From an uncultured Oscillospiraceae bacterium (GTDB lineage Bacteria > Bacillota > Clostridia > Oscillospirales > Oscillospiraceae), in NCBI GenBank assembly GCA_934561515.1, contig CAKTGM010000024.1, forward strand, positions 1 to 29,023: a stretch of DNA of 29,023 nt, read 5' to 3'. Positions 1 to 6,753 of this stretch are shown piece after piece. Numbering within the stretch: the first letter of the stretch is position 1; each line of letters begins with the position of its first letter. The notes beneath the pieces were generated by a model that worked only from the letters and a program-made list of their open reading frames with translations, was not told the DNA's origin and did no database searches. Both the position numbers and the translations under genes were made by a program.

Positions 1-705
1 AAAACCGATTCCGGCTATGAGATGAAGAGCATCTGGTCTCGAAATGACCTGAGCGATACATCGATTCTCAAGCTCTCCACTGCGACGGGCTATATCTACG
101 GCTATGTGCAGGATCTGGAAAGCGGCATGTGGCAGTACATCATTCTGGACTTTGCCACCGGCGAGACGGTATTCACCATGGACGTCTCCAACAAATATGG
201 CTACAATAACATGGCTATCGGTATGTATGCCGGAAACAGCGGCAACGCGCTCTACTGCCCGACGGGCTATCTGGAGCTGCTGTGCTTGCAGGACCGCTTT
301 GTGTATCTTCCCAAAATGCCCTACCGCAAGGTCGATCTCGATAAGGCCGCGCGGAACGTACTGACACAGGAACAGTTTGAGCAGGACGGCGGCGACGGCA
401 CGGTCGCCAGCTGGCGCAATACTGTGACGGTCGAAAATGTTCATCCCAACACGACGGTCTCGTTCCGGATGAACAATCTTTCCGGAAGCGCCGCTGATTT
501 GGAGCTCTATGCCTACGGTGCAGACGGAAAGCTGGCGGAGGTCAGCAAAGAGCTGTGGACGATCACGGATGAAGCCGGGACTGGCGTGGATACCCTGGCC
601 GACGGCACACTGTATGAGCTGCGTGTGAGTGTCGCAGACGGTGGTGCGTTCGACCTGAGCGAGGCGGAAAAGGAGATCAAAATTTCCGTTGTACTTGCAA
701 AGTAA
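1..705 (+). CDS. 3' end of an unrecognised gene (partial)
   Basis: The reading frame is open from base 1, so the gene starts left of the window. The first visible ATG (22) has no ribosome binding site and is probably internal. About 234 residues are visible and end at TAA. The N-terminal half has repeated aromatic/Gly-rich beta-strand patterns (YIYGYVQDLESG, WQYIILDF, DRFVYLP) that could be the last blades of a beta-propeller. The C-terminal part is a beta-sandwich-like segment rich in Thr, Val and acidic residues. No catalytic motif, membrane segment or known family is recognisable. It lies on the side of the tRNA-fMet scar (2485-2529) predicted to be an integrated element, so it may be element cargo. 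That it is coding is well supported; function is unknown. Confidence 0.65.
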   Translation, partial: KTDSGYEMKSIWSRNDLSDTSILKLSTATGYIYGYVQDLESGMWQYIILDFATGETVFTMDVSNKYGYNNMAIGMYAGNSGNALYCPTGYLELLCLQDRFVYLPKMPYRKVDLDKAARNVLTQEQFEQDGGDGTVASWRNTVTVENVHPNTTVSFRMNNLSGSAADLELYAYGADGKLAEVSKELWTITDEAGTGVDTLADGTLYELRVSVADGGAFDLSEAEKEIKISVVLAK

Positions 706-712
706 GACTCAA

Positions 713-747
713 GGAAGGCTCCGGTGCCAAAAGCGCCGGAGCCTTCC
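713..747 (+). terminator. strong hairpin after the partial gene, possible terminator
   Basis: The 12-bp arms GGAAGGCTCCGG (713-724) and CCGGAGCCTTCC (736-747) pair perfectly. Three further pairs (one of them a T-G wobble) close a CAAAA loop. The hairpin begins 8 nt after the stop codon. Neither strand has a clear T-tract, so it may act as an mRNA 3' end stabiliser rather than a classical terminator. Confidence 0.5.
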
Positions 748-1122
748 TCAACCTGTCAAAAAACCACAAAATCACTTCCACGAATATCGCCAAAAAGTTA
801 CTGTTACAACGCTGTTCCAAACCGCTTTTTAGCGTATTTTTCAACTTCTCGCACAAACGGCCCACGTTTGCTTTCACGAGCAAAAGCGGGTACACACTCG
901 CCTTCGCCAACAGGATCGCACACAGCGGCTCACACGCCGAAACAGGGGCGTTTCGGACGGGGGCGCTATTACTACCCTCGGCGTGCTCTTCGTGCTGTTG
1001 AAACGCCGGACGGCCGCTTGTCAAAGCGGCTAACTTGCCGTTTTCTGAGGTCGGGTGAGCAGCGTTCCTTGCGCAGTGCCTATTTTCTTCGAATATACAG
1101 AATTTTCTGTCGGCAGTTCCAG
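748..1122. other. gene-free stretch with several hairpins
   Basis: No credible gene is seen. Reading frames exist on both strands but have no ribosome binding sites and overlap the adjacent gene ends. The stretch carries at least two perfect 7-bp stem-loops: CCGAAAC/GTTTCGG at 937-956 and GCCGCTT/AAGCGGC at 1013-1030. It may be a dispersed intergenic repeat, a structured RNA or decayed mobile DNA; the sequence alone does not decide. Confidence 0.35.
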
Positions 1123-1151
1123 TTGCAAACACTTTTGCGCTATGGTACAAT
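1123..1151 (+). promoter_or_regulatory. sigma-A promoter of the lipoprotein gene
   Basis: TTGCAA at 1123-1128 and TACAAT at 1146-1151 are separated by exactly 17 bp, with an extended -10 TGG just upstream. Transcription would start near 1158 and give a leader of about 105 nt. That leader includes a short GGGGC/GCCCC hairpin (1226-1238). Confidence 0.7.
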
Positions 1152-1264
1152 AAATCCAAGGAATTGGAAGAATTTCAGAACAATTATGCCGTTAAATTCC
1201 CGTTTGCAATTGCAAGTTCTTCACCGGGGCCACGCCCCAAACAACAGAAAGGAAGTGCTATCCC

Positions 1265-2305
1265 ATGAAGAAACTCATCTCCTTGGCTCTGGCGGCCCTT
1301 CTGCTGCTGAGTCTCGCCGCCTGCGGGGATGGTCCCGCCCCCAGCTCCTCCGGGTCCTCCGGCGATGTCTCCTCTTCCGCCGGATCTTCTCAGACGGACG
1401 TCCTCAGCCCCGTCACCACGGAGGAGGAGATCCGGGCTCTCTATGGGGACGACGCAAGCCTTATCACCTCCATCGAGGCGTACCAGGGAGATTTCCTGGT
1501 GAAACTGGGAACGGACGAGGACTGCCCCAGCCTGGACTGGGTCTACGGGCAGAGCGGCATCCGCCGCCGGATGCTGTGGCTGGACGAGCCCCTGATCCGC
1601 TGCGAGATCCAGGAGCAGGCCCGCATCAAAGTCATCACCGGCGGCCCCAACATCTACAACGGCGTGCCGGGCTTCCCCCACGTGGAGACCGCCGCACTGG
1701 GCCTGGCCTACGATGAGCAGGGCCGGGAGCTGCCCTATGATCTCTACGGGTCCCCCAGCACCACCGGGTCCAGCACCTACTGGGCCGGGGCCGGGGAGTG
1801 CTATCCCATGGGCATGCAGAGCCGCCGGGAGGCCATCCGCTCCGCCCAAATCGATGCAGGGGGGCTCACTGTGGCTTTCGCTCCCCTTGCGGACGGCAGC
1901 GACTTCGTAACAGCCTATTGCGAGATCCCCTATACCGAGGTGGGTCTCTCAGAGGACGGCATGACCCTCACCGTCACCATGCACGATACCTTCCTCAGCA
2001 GCGGCACCCTCTCCAAGGATGCGAACCTGGACTTTTTGAAGGAGTACGGTTCCCTTTACCCCGAGAACTTCCCCGCCGGGGAGTTGGCGGGAAGCTGCAC
2101 CCTCATTGAGAATGCGGATCTGCGTCAGGATGGGAACAACGCCGTGCTGACCGTCACTCTGGCTGACGGTCCCATCCACGGCAGGAACTTCGGTGACGGT
2201 TATTACCGCTTCACCGCTGAGACCGGCTATACCGGCATCGCCGACACCGGTCCCTACCTCCGGGTGACCCTCAACGCCACCAACGAGCTCTTTGCAGACA
2301 ACTGA
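1265..2305 (+). CDS. putative secreted lipoprotein, function unknown (346 aa)
   Basis: The start is the ATG at 1265, with AAGGAAG at 1249-1255 upstream. The N-terminus is a lipoprotein signal: MKK, a Leu/Ala-rich core, and the lipobox LAAC with the acylated Cys at residue 20. A Ser/Gly/Pro linker (about residues 24-45) leads to a beta-rich extracellular domain of about 300 residues. No enzymatic motif or named domain is recognised. It is monocistronic, with its own promoter at 1123-1151. It lies just inside the predicted right end of an element integrated at the tRNA-fMet scar, so it may be a surface protein carried by that element. Export and lipidation are well supported by sequence; the role is unknown. 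Confidence 0.8.
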   Translation: MKKLISLALAALLLLSLAACGDGPAPSSSGSSGDVSSSAGSSQTDVLSPVTTEEEIRALYGDDASLITSIEAYQGDFLVKLGTDEDCPSLDWVYGQSGIRRRMLWLDEPLIRCEIQEQARIKVITGGPNIYNGVPGFPHVETAALGLAYDEQGRELPYDLYGSPSTTGSSTYWAGAGECYPMGMQSRREAIRSAQIDAGGLTVAFAPLADGSDFVTAYCEIPYTEVGLSEDGMTLTVTMHDTFLSSGTLSKDANLDFLKEYGSLYPENFPAGELAGSCTLIENADLRQDGNNAVLTVTLADGPIHGRNFGDGYYRFTAETGYTGIADTGPYLRVTLNATNELFADN

Positions 2306-2443
2306 GCAGTCCATACAAGCCGTGGACAGCGTGGGTGCGGGCACACCGTGGCTGACCCACTTTTGACCCAGAATCCGAAAAAAGCGGGCAGGGCTGGACG
2401 GAAACAACGGAAGATCCGCCGAGCGAACGGCGGTAAAAAGCAC

Positions 2444-2470
2444 AAATCGGAGCCAAAACGACTCCGATTT
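2444..2470. terminator. hairpin downstream of the lipoprotein gene
   Basis: The arms AAATCGGAG (2444-2452) and CTCCGATTT (2462-2470) form a perfect 9-bp stem with a 9-nt loop. On the minus strand it is followed within a few bases by a T-rich run (complement of 2435-2440). On the plus strand only the TTT inside the stem is available. It could act in both directions and sits immediately before the tRNA fragment. Confidence 0.5.
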
Positions 2471-2484
2471 GCCCTTGACACTGC

Positions 2485-2529
2485 CTCATAACCCGGAGGC
2501 CGTAGGTTCGAGTCCTGCCTCCGCAACCA
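2485..2529 (+). tRNA. 3' half of an initiator-type tRNA-Met (CAT): partial gene, probable att site
   Basis: The segment reads as a tRNA from the anticodon loop onward: loop CTCATAA (2485-2491, anticodon CAT 2487-2489), 3' anticodon strand CCCGG, a 5-nt variable loop, T stem GTAGG/CCTGC around TTCGAGT (2502-2518), acceptor strand CTCCGCA (2519-2525), discriminator A and encoded CCA (2527-2529). The CCC in the anticodon stem and the acceptor ending CCGCA-ACCA are typical of initiator tRNA. Upstream, ACTGC cannot pair with CCCGG, and there is no D arm or 5' acceptor strand, so this is only the 3' half. The break falls at the anticodon loop, a standard crossover point for tRNA-targeting tyrosine integrases. 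The integrated element should lie to the left. Confidence 0.8.
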
Positions 2530-2559
2530 TCTTGAGTGACCAAAATAGATACGCTCACC

Positions 2560-2594
2560 TGAAACCCCTGAGAAATCAGGGGTTTCAGCGTTTT
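2560..2594 (+). terminator. rho-independent terminator after the tRNA fragment
   Basis: A perfect 12-bp stem, TGAAACCCCTGA (2560-2571) with TCAGGGGTTTCA (2576-2587), closes a GAAA tetraloop and is followed by GCGTTTTT. It is placed as the original terminator of the tRNA gene, 30 bp after the CCA end. Confidence 0.85.
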
Positions 2595-2764
2595 TATGCC
2601 CTGTTTTTTCAAAGCGTGTTTTATAGATACACAAGGGCATTTCAGAGCGTTAGGCAGGACTTGAACTAAATTCTCGGCTGATTTGGCCTGCTTTATGGCG
2701 AGCTTTACGCTCTCGGTTACTTTTTATTGCCCGTCTTTCCTAAATAATTTGAAACTTTTTATTG
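2595..2764. other. AT-rich gene-free stretch
   Basis: No gene is supported. It is AT-rich with short, unconvincing reading frames on both strands and no ribosome binding site. It joins the tRNA terminator to the next hairpin and is probably decayed junction DNA. Confidence 0.3.
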
Positions 2765-2801
2765 AAGAGGCTGGTATCACATTTTGATACCAACCTCTTT
2801 T
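2765..2801. terminator. terminator-like hairpin
   Basis: AAGAGG-C-TGGTATCA (2765-2779) pairs with TGATACCA-A-CCTCTT (2785-2799), with one mismatch (C2771/A2793) and a CATTT loop, followed by TT. No gene directly upstream uses it on the plus strand, so it may be left over from a lost gene. Confidence 0.55.
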
Positions 2802-2838
2802 CAGTTTATCAAATCCTTAGGGCGGAGATGAGCATCCA

Positions 2839-2934
2839 ATGAACACAGAAGCTGTAATCTGTCCCCTTTGCGGCGCAATCAACAAAGACCTCTAAGGCCG
2901 GATGCATATCGGTAAGATGGTCAGCACACAATGA
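2839..2934 (+). pseudogene. tiny zinc-ribbon-like ORF with an in-frame stop (remnant)
   Basis: The ATG at 2839 opens an 18-residue frame containing a CPLCG zinc-knuckle-type motif and ending in TAA at 2893-2895. The same frame then continues for 12 codons (GRMHIGKMVSTQ) to TGA at 2932-2934, as if the TAA replaced a sense codon such as TAT. A second short frame starts at the overlapping ATGA (2931) with a hydrophobic MKYWIIAGAPI segment and runs into the hipBA promoter. There is a GGAG at 2824-2827, but spaced 11 nt. I read this as remnants of one or two small genes; it could equally be chance. Confidence 0.25.
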
Positions 2935-2979
2935 AGTATTGGATCATCGCAGGCGCGCCCATTTTAATGTCTTTATTTA

Positions 2980-3008
2980 TTGACAATAATAGATATATCG
3001 TCTATAAT
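2980..3008 (+). promoter_or_regulatory. consensus sigma-A promoter of hipBA with embedded inverted repeat
   Basis: TTGACA (2980-2985) and TATAAT (3003-3008) are both perfect consensus with 17-bp spacing. Inside the spacer, ATAGA (2989-2993) and TCTAT (3001-3005) form a 5-bp inverted repeat around 7 bp. That is a plausible operator for autorepression by the HipB-like protein encoded just downstream, as is usual for hipBA operons. The promoter is seen directly; the operator role is inferred. Confidence 0.8.
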
Positions 3009-3043
3009 AAAAAGCACAAAGACGATGTAAGGTGGTGTGCAGA

Positions 3044-3367
3044 ATGGGACGAAAGAGTGTTGCTGTGCTGCCGCAGACGCAGGCGATTTTAGAACAGATG
3101 GGAGAACAGATCAAGCTTGCCAGATTACGGCGGCATCTGTCTGCCGAATTGGTCGCGGAAAGAGCTGGTGTGAGCCGAGCCACAGTGTGGAATGTTGAAA
3201 AGGGAAACCCCTCTGTCGCGATTGGGATCTATGCCGCAGTTCTGCACGCACTGAACAATATGGATAAAGACCTTCTGCTCGTTGCAAAGGATGATGAGCT
3301 GGGGCGTAAACTCCAAGACCTTGAACTTACCACGCGCAAGAGAGCACCACGAAACGGAGGTGATTGA
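3044..3367 (+). CDS. hipB: HipB-like helix-turn-helix antitoxin (107 aa)
   Basis: This is a small DNA-binding protein with one XRE/Cro-type helix-turn-helix (about residues 22-75). The recognition segment reads AERAGVSRATVWNVEKGNPS, followed by a helical segment and a short basic tail. It resembles HipB-type antitoxins, which bind their HipA kinase and repress their own operon. The start chosen is the ATG at 3044, eight bases after AAGGTGG (3029-3035); the in-frame GTG at 3032 overlaps that site and is unlikely. Its stop overlaps the region where hipA begins, so translation is probably coupled. Base composition is visibly less GC-rich than the core genes from 5.6 kb on, consistent with acquisition. 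Function is inferred from the HTH and from the adjacent hipA. Confidence 0.85.
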   Translation: MGRKSVAVLPQTQAILEQMGEQIKLARLRRHLSAELVAERAGVSRATVWNVEKGNPSVAIGIYAAVLHALNNMDKDLLLVAKDDELGRKLQDLELTTRKRAPRNGGD

Positions 3368-3369
3368 CC

Positions 3370-4635
3370 GTGGCGTCAAACCAAAAAGTAATTTATGTCT
3401 ATGAGAGCTTCAGATCTACAACGCCAAACTTCCTGGGGACGCTCTTCGTGGAGAATGTCCGCGGCCGGGAGAGCTACTCATTTGAGTATGATGCTGACTG
3501 GTTAAAAAGCAGCGCAAACTACATGTATCTCGACCCGGATCTTCAACTGTATGCCGGGCGGCAGTATCCCGCCGGTGCAAAAAATGTGTTCGGTCTTTTC
3601 GCCGACTCCTCCCCCGACCGCTGGGGCCGCCTGCTGATGACGCGCAGAGAAAGAATACTCGCTGAACAGGAAGGCCGGAAGCCTCGAAAGTTATTAGACA
3701 GCGACTTCCTGCTGGGCGTCTACGACGAGACGCGGATGGGCGCGATCCGCTTCAAACTGGACAAAGACGGTCCGTTCCTTTCGGATGATTCAGAAACCCC
3801 GACACCTCCCTGGACCAGCCTGCGAACGCTGGAGGAAGCCTCCCGCCAATTTGAAAACGATGAGTCCGGTCTCGAGCAGAAATGGATCAATCAGCTCATC
3901 AAGCCCGGTTCCTCGCTGGGCGGTGCTCGTCCGAAGGCCACCGTTCTGGACACAAAGGGAAATCTGTGGATCGCCAAGTTTCCGTCCAAGCACGACGATG
4001 TCAATGTTGGTGCATGGGAAAAGGTCACCCATGACCTTGCAAGACTTTGCGGTTTGGATGTTTCCGAGTCCATGCTGATCGACTTCTCCAAATACGGAAG
4101 CACCTTCCTTGTACGACGGTTTGACCGCAATGGTGCTGCGCGGATTCATTTCGCGTCCGCCATGACAATGCTCGGAAAAACGGATGGGGCATCGGCTGCG
4201 GACGGCTCCAGTTATCTTGAACTGGTGTCCTTTATCAAGGCCAACGGCGCTGCTCCCAAGAGAGATCTGACGGAGCTATGGAAGCGGATCGTGTTCAATA
4301 TGGCAGTTTCCAATACAGATGACCACATGAGAAACCACGGCTTTATCCTCAAGGCAGATGGCTGGCATCTCTCACCCTTGTACGATGTAAACCCCGTCCC
4401 GGAAGGTGACGAGCTGTCCCTCTGCGTAAATGAGGACGATGCGACGATCTCCCTCGACCTTGCGCTGGAGATCGCACCGTATTGTGAGATCAGCACCAAG
4501 GACGCAGCAGCTATGGCAGCAGATGTCCTGAAAACCGTCCGAGAAAACTGGAACCGCCTTGCAACAGAATGCGGATTAAGCCGGAGCGCACAGGAATATA
4601 TGCGGCCGGCCTTCTCGCTGGCTCTTGAAGAATAG
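3370..4635 (+). CDS. hipA: HipA-like serine/threonine kinase toxin (421 aa)
   Basis: This is a full-length HipA-family toxin. The family are protein kinases; E. coli HipA phosphorylates glutamyl-tRNA synthetase and stalls growth. An N-terminal HipA-N1-like domain (about 1-110) precedes the kinase core. PGSSLGGARPKA (about 179-190) matches the family's Gly-rich P-loop-like segment. FLVRRFDR follows, then NTDDHMRNHGF with presumed catalytic D317 and metal ligand N322. SPLYDV supplies D339, equivalent to the DFG Asp. Start: GTG at 3370, nine bases after GGAGG (3356-3360). A TTG at 3364 overlaps the hipB stop but sits too close to the site. All key residues are present, so it should be active. 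Its actual target is not visible from sequence. Confidence 0.9.
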   Translation: MASNQKVIYVYESFRSTTPNFLGTLFVENVRGRESYSFEYDADWLKSSANYMYLDPDLQLYAGRQYPAGAKNVFGLFADSSPDRWGRLLMTRRERILAEQEGRKPRKLLDSDFLLGVYDETRMGAIRFKLDKDGPFLSDDSETPTPPWTSLRTLEEASRQFENDESGLEQKWINQLIKPGSSLGGARPKATVLDTKGNLWIAKFPSKHDDVNVGAWEKVTHDLARLCGLDVSESMLIDFSKYGSTFLVRRFDRNGAARIHFASAMTMLGKTDGASAADGSSYLELVSFIKANGAAPKRDLTELWKRIVFNMAVSNTDDHMRNHGFILKADGWHLSPLYDVNPVPEGDELSLCVNEDDATISLDLALEIAPYCEISTKDAAAMAADVLKTVRENWNRLATECGLSRSAQEYMRPAFSLALEE

Positions 4636-4809
4636 AAGAAGAGGGGAAATGTAAGACTACATCTATTTCGGGCACTCTTAAAAATGCCCAATTCTCCGCT
4701 ATCATGGGAAATAGAAAGCAAAAAAATATGGCTGAAACAGCTCAAAGCCGCTTCAGCTCTCGATTTTTCCTATTTTCAGCATGTATCTAAATTGGTCACG
4801 CATGACAGA
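4636..4809. other. 3' flank of hipA without genes
   Basis: No gene is supported. It holds a weak 5-bp hairpin (GGGCA/TGCCC, 4670-4689) and the imperfect inverted repeat GCTGAA/TTCAGC around 4733-4757, neither with a convincing T-tract. The hipBA transcript probably runs through to the terminator at 4810. Confidence 0.3.
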
Positions 4810-4845
4810 AAAACAGCCGTTTTTGTAAAGAGAACGGCTGTTTTT
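4810..4845. terminator. bidirectional terminator after hipBA
   Basis: AAAACAGCCGTT (4810-4821) pairs with AACGGCTGTTTT (4833-4844) across an 11-nt loop. T runs lie on the exit side of both strands (TTTTT at 4841-4845; the complement of AAAAA at 4809-4813). It is 175 bp after the hipA stop. Confidence 0.8.
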
Positions 4846-4982
4846 ATATTTCCGCAGGGATGATCTTAGAGCCGTGGGGGAAATCGTTCAACGTTCATTC
4901 AACCACGCCTTTCACATCCGAGGGTCTGGCCGAACAGACGGACACCTATATAGTATGAATCCGAAAAAGTTAAATTAACGTA

Positions 4983-5040
4983 TTGACAAGTACGTTGCAT
5001 AGCGCTATGATACATACAACGCGAATCATAATACGTTGTG
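4983..5040 (+). promoter_or_regulatory. sigma-A promoter with several palindromic half-sites (candidate RHH operator)
   Basis: TTGACA (4983-4988) and TATGAT (5006-5011) are spaced 17 bp apart. The spacer and -10 contain a perfect 12-bp palindrome, CATAGCGCTATG (4998-5009). ACGTTG occurs at 4992-4997 and 5033-5038, and its near-complement ACAACG at 5016-5021, so facing half-sites bracket the -10 and the start of transcription. This is the arrangement expected for an autorepressed ribbon-helix-helix gene, and the next ORF encodes such a protein. Promoter seen; regulator assignment inferred. Confidence 0.75.
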
Positions 5041-5055
5041 AAAGGAGCATACACG

Positions 5056-5385
5056 ATGGCAAAAGAATGGGATAAGGCGAACATGAAGACCCTCGGCGCG
5101 AACATGAAGAGGGAGACCGCGGAAGCCTTTCAGCAGTACGCAAAGAGTCAGGGTACGACCGTTGGCGCGCTGCTGCGCGGCTTCGTTGAGGCAACGGTCG
5201 AGGGCAAGCACGAGGCGGCGGAAAAGCCCGCAGGCCCCGGCGTGCCGCACATTGTAAGCTACAAGAACACCGACCTTCTCAAAGCGGAGGTGGCGCACCA
5301 CAACCCGGACAACTATAATCCGGATCAGATGCTCAACGCCATCCTCGACGAGTACTTCCGCTTCGTGAAGCGAGTCCGCCGCTGA
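5056..5385 (+). CDS. small ribbon-helix-helix-like DNA-binding protein (109 aa)
   Basis: The start is the ATG at 5056, eight bases after AAAGGAG (5041-5047). Residues about 12-48 fit an Arc/MetJ-type ribbon-helix-helix: a short strand (TLGANMK), helix 1 (RETAEAFQQYAKSQ), the GTT turn, and helix 2 (VGALLRGFVEATV). A charged linker and a helical C-terminus (residues about 90-109, rich in Tyr/Phe/Arg) follow and could bind a partner or form dimers. No toxin gene lies next to it: downstream is the nrnA promoter. It is therefore more likely a stand-alone transcription regulator, or an antitoxin-like orphan, than half of a toxin-antitoxin pair. Palindromic half-sites cover its own promoter, suggesting autorepression. 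Confidence 0.75.
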   Translation: MAKEWDKANMKTLGANMKRETAEAFQQYAKSQGTTVGALLRGFVEATVEGKHEAAEKPAGPGVPHIVSYKNTDLLKAEVAHHNPDNYNPDQMLNAILDEYFRFVKRVRR

Positions 5386-5453
5386 CGCCCGTCGGAAAAT
5401 TTCAAGGAAAGAAACTACAAAGGAAGAAAGAATAGATAAGAAAGAACGAAAGT

Positions 5454-5481
5454 TTGACAAGCTGCCTGAAGTTCATATAAT
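5454..5481 (+). promoter_or_regulatory. consensus promoter of nrnA
   Basis: TTGACA (5454-5459) and TATAAT (5476-5481) are separated by 16 bp and preceded by a purine-rich A/G tract (5403-5452) resembling an UP element. The predicted leader to the nrnA start is about 83 nt. Confidence 0.85.
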
Positions 5482-5570
5482 GAGCCTCACAAAACCAAAC
5501 CGAGGGAATCTGCATGAGTCGTCGCAATGAGTGCGGAAAGGCTCGTGAATCACGGAAAGGAGCGCAAAGC

Positions 5571-6586
5571 ATGGAGAGGAAGAAACCGTTGGAGATGGCA
5601 GAGCAGGAGCGCAGGGATGGGCGCGGCAACACGGGCGATCTCACGCCGCGGGAGGCGGCTGCATTCCTGCGTTCCCGCGACAACTTCCTGATCGTGACGC
5701 ACGTCCGTCCGGACGGCGATACGCTCGGCTGCGGCGCGGCGCTGTGCCGCGCACTGCGCGGTCTCGGAAAGACCGCCGCCGTTTTCCCCAACGACCGGAC
5801 GAGCGCGCGCTACACGCCGTACATGACCGGATTGTGGGCGGATGAGGCCTGCGCGCCGGATACCGTCGTCACCGCTGACCTTGGCTCAAAAAGTATGTTT
5901 ACCGACAATGCCGAGCGCTACCGTGGTCATGTAGACCTCGCCATTGACCACCACATCGGCGGCGGGCAGTTTGCCCCGCGCCGCTGCGTCTGCCCCGAGC
6001 GCGCTGCCTGCGGCGAGATCATCTATGAAATTGCCGCTGCCCTCAGTCAGCTCACGCCGGAGGTCGCGCTGGCGCTCTATGTGGCGCTGTCTACGGACAC
6101 GGGCTGCTTTGCCCTCGCCAACACGACGGGAGAACGCACCGCATCGCATCGGAGCTGATCGCCCTCGGCATTGACTATCGGGCGGCAAATAAGCGCCACT
6201 TCCGCACCAAGTCAAGGCGGCGCATTGCAATGGAAGGCGAGCTTTTTCGAGGACTGGATTTCTTTGACGGAGGTCACGGCGTATTTCTTACGATCACGAG
6301 AGAAATGATCGAGCGCCTCCGTCTGGACGAGGACGATCTGGACAACGTCGCCGCGCTCGGCTCGCAGATCGAGGGCGTGGACTGCGCCATCACGCTGCGC
6401 GAGCAGGAGGATGGCGGCTGGAAGGCGAGCGTGCGCACCACGGAGCGCATCAATGCGGCCGTACTTTGTGCGATGTTCGGCGGCGGCGGTCACGCGGAGG
6501 CGGCGGGCTGCATCCTCCGCGGGAAGGCGCTGCGCGAGGTGAAAAGTCTGCTGAGCGCTGCCGCAGCGGGCGCTGCCGGCAGATAA
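5571..6586 (+). pseudogene. nrnA: bifunctional oligoribonuclease/PAP phosphatase (NrnA-like, DHH family), frameshifted
   Basis: NrnA-type enzymes degrade 2-5 nt RNAs and dephosphorylate 3'-phosphoadenosine 5'-phosphate. The gene is split over two frames. The first (5571-6158) has the DHH-family motifs VTHVRPDGDTLG (from about residue 42), the DLGS segment, the DHH triad (D126-H128) and STDTGCF. The second is open through 6586 and carries the DHHA1 C-terminus with GGGGHAEAAGC. Around 6126-6134 frame 0 reads NTT then garbage, while the next frame gives RTHRIASELIALGIDYRA, the expected continuation. One missing base near the GGG at 6128-6130 explains it. Start: ATG 5571 after AAAGGAG (5556-5562); an in-frame ATG at 5514 is poorly served. 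Either a real disruption or a single-base sequence error; both halves look otherwise intact. Confidence 0.85.
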
Positions 6587-6600
6587 GCATATCAGGGAAG

Positions 6601-6634
6601 CAGGAGAAGACAGAATGTGTTCTCCTGTTTTTTT
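6601..6634 (+). terminator. terminator of nrnA
   Basis: CAGGAGAA (6601-6608) pairs with TTCTCCTG (6620-6627) and is followed by seven T's. It lies 15 bp past the nrnA stop. Confidence 0.85.
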
Positions 6635-6678
6635 GCGTCCCCGCAGCGGGCGGCGTACTGGCGTTTTGGCCGGGGCTG

Positions 6679-6687
6679 TGGTAAAAT
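6679..6687 (+). promoter_or_regulatory. possible extended -10 promoter of tex
   Basis: TGG-TAAAAT (6679-6687) is an extended -10 element. The matching -35 (TGGCGT, 6659-6664) is poor. It lies between the nrnA terminator and the tex start, where a promoter is needed. Confidence 0.4.
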
Positions 6688-6753
6688 GGTCGGCGGCGGA
6701 CGCTTGTGCGTCTGCCGCCGCTGACAGTAAACCATGCAACGAAAGGAATTTCT

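Noticed and set aside
677..1159. 160-residue minus-strand frame covering the gene-free stretch
   Set aside because: No ribosome binding site, overlaps the end of the neighbouring gene and the lipoprotein promoter, and contains the hairpins; more likely noncoding.
724..1716. 330-residue plus-strand frame running into the lipoprotein gene
   Set aside because: Out of frame with the well-supported lipoprotein (signal peptide, ribosome binding site) and its residue composition (Arg/Pro-rich) is that of a shadow frame.
2254..2640. Minus-strand frame containing RRQDSNLRPPGYE
   Set aside because: This peptide is the well-known false translation of the antisense of a Met-tRNA 3' end; it confirms the tRNA fragment and is not a protein.
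5056..5385. RHH gene as half of a toxin-antitoxin pair
   Set aside because: No toxin-like gene adjoins it: the next gene downstream is nrnA under its own promoter, and upstream is the hipBA terminator.
6126..6134. Programmed ribosomal frameshift in nrnA
   Set aside because: No XXXYYYZ slippery heptamer, and no internal Shine-Dalgarno or downstream pseudoknot recognised; a plain one-base loss or read error is simpler.
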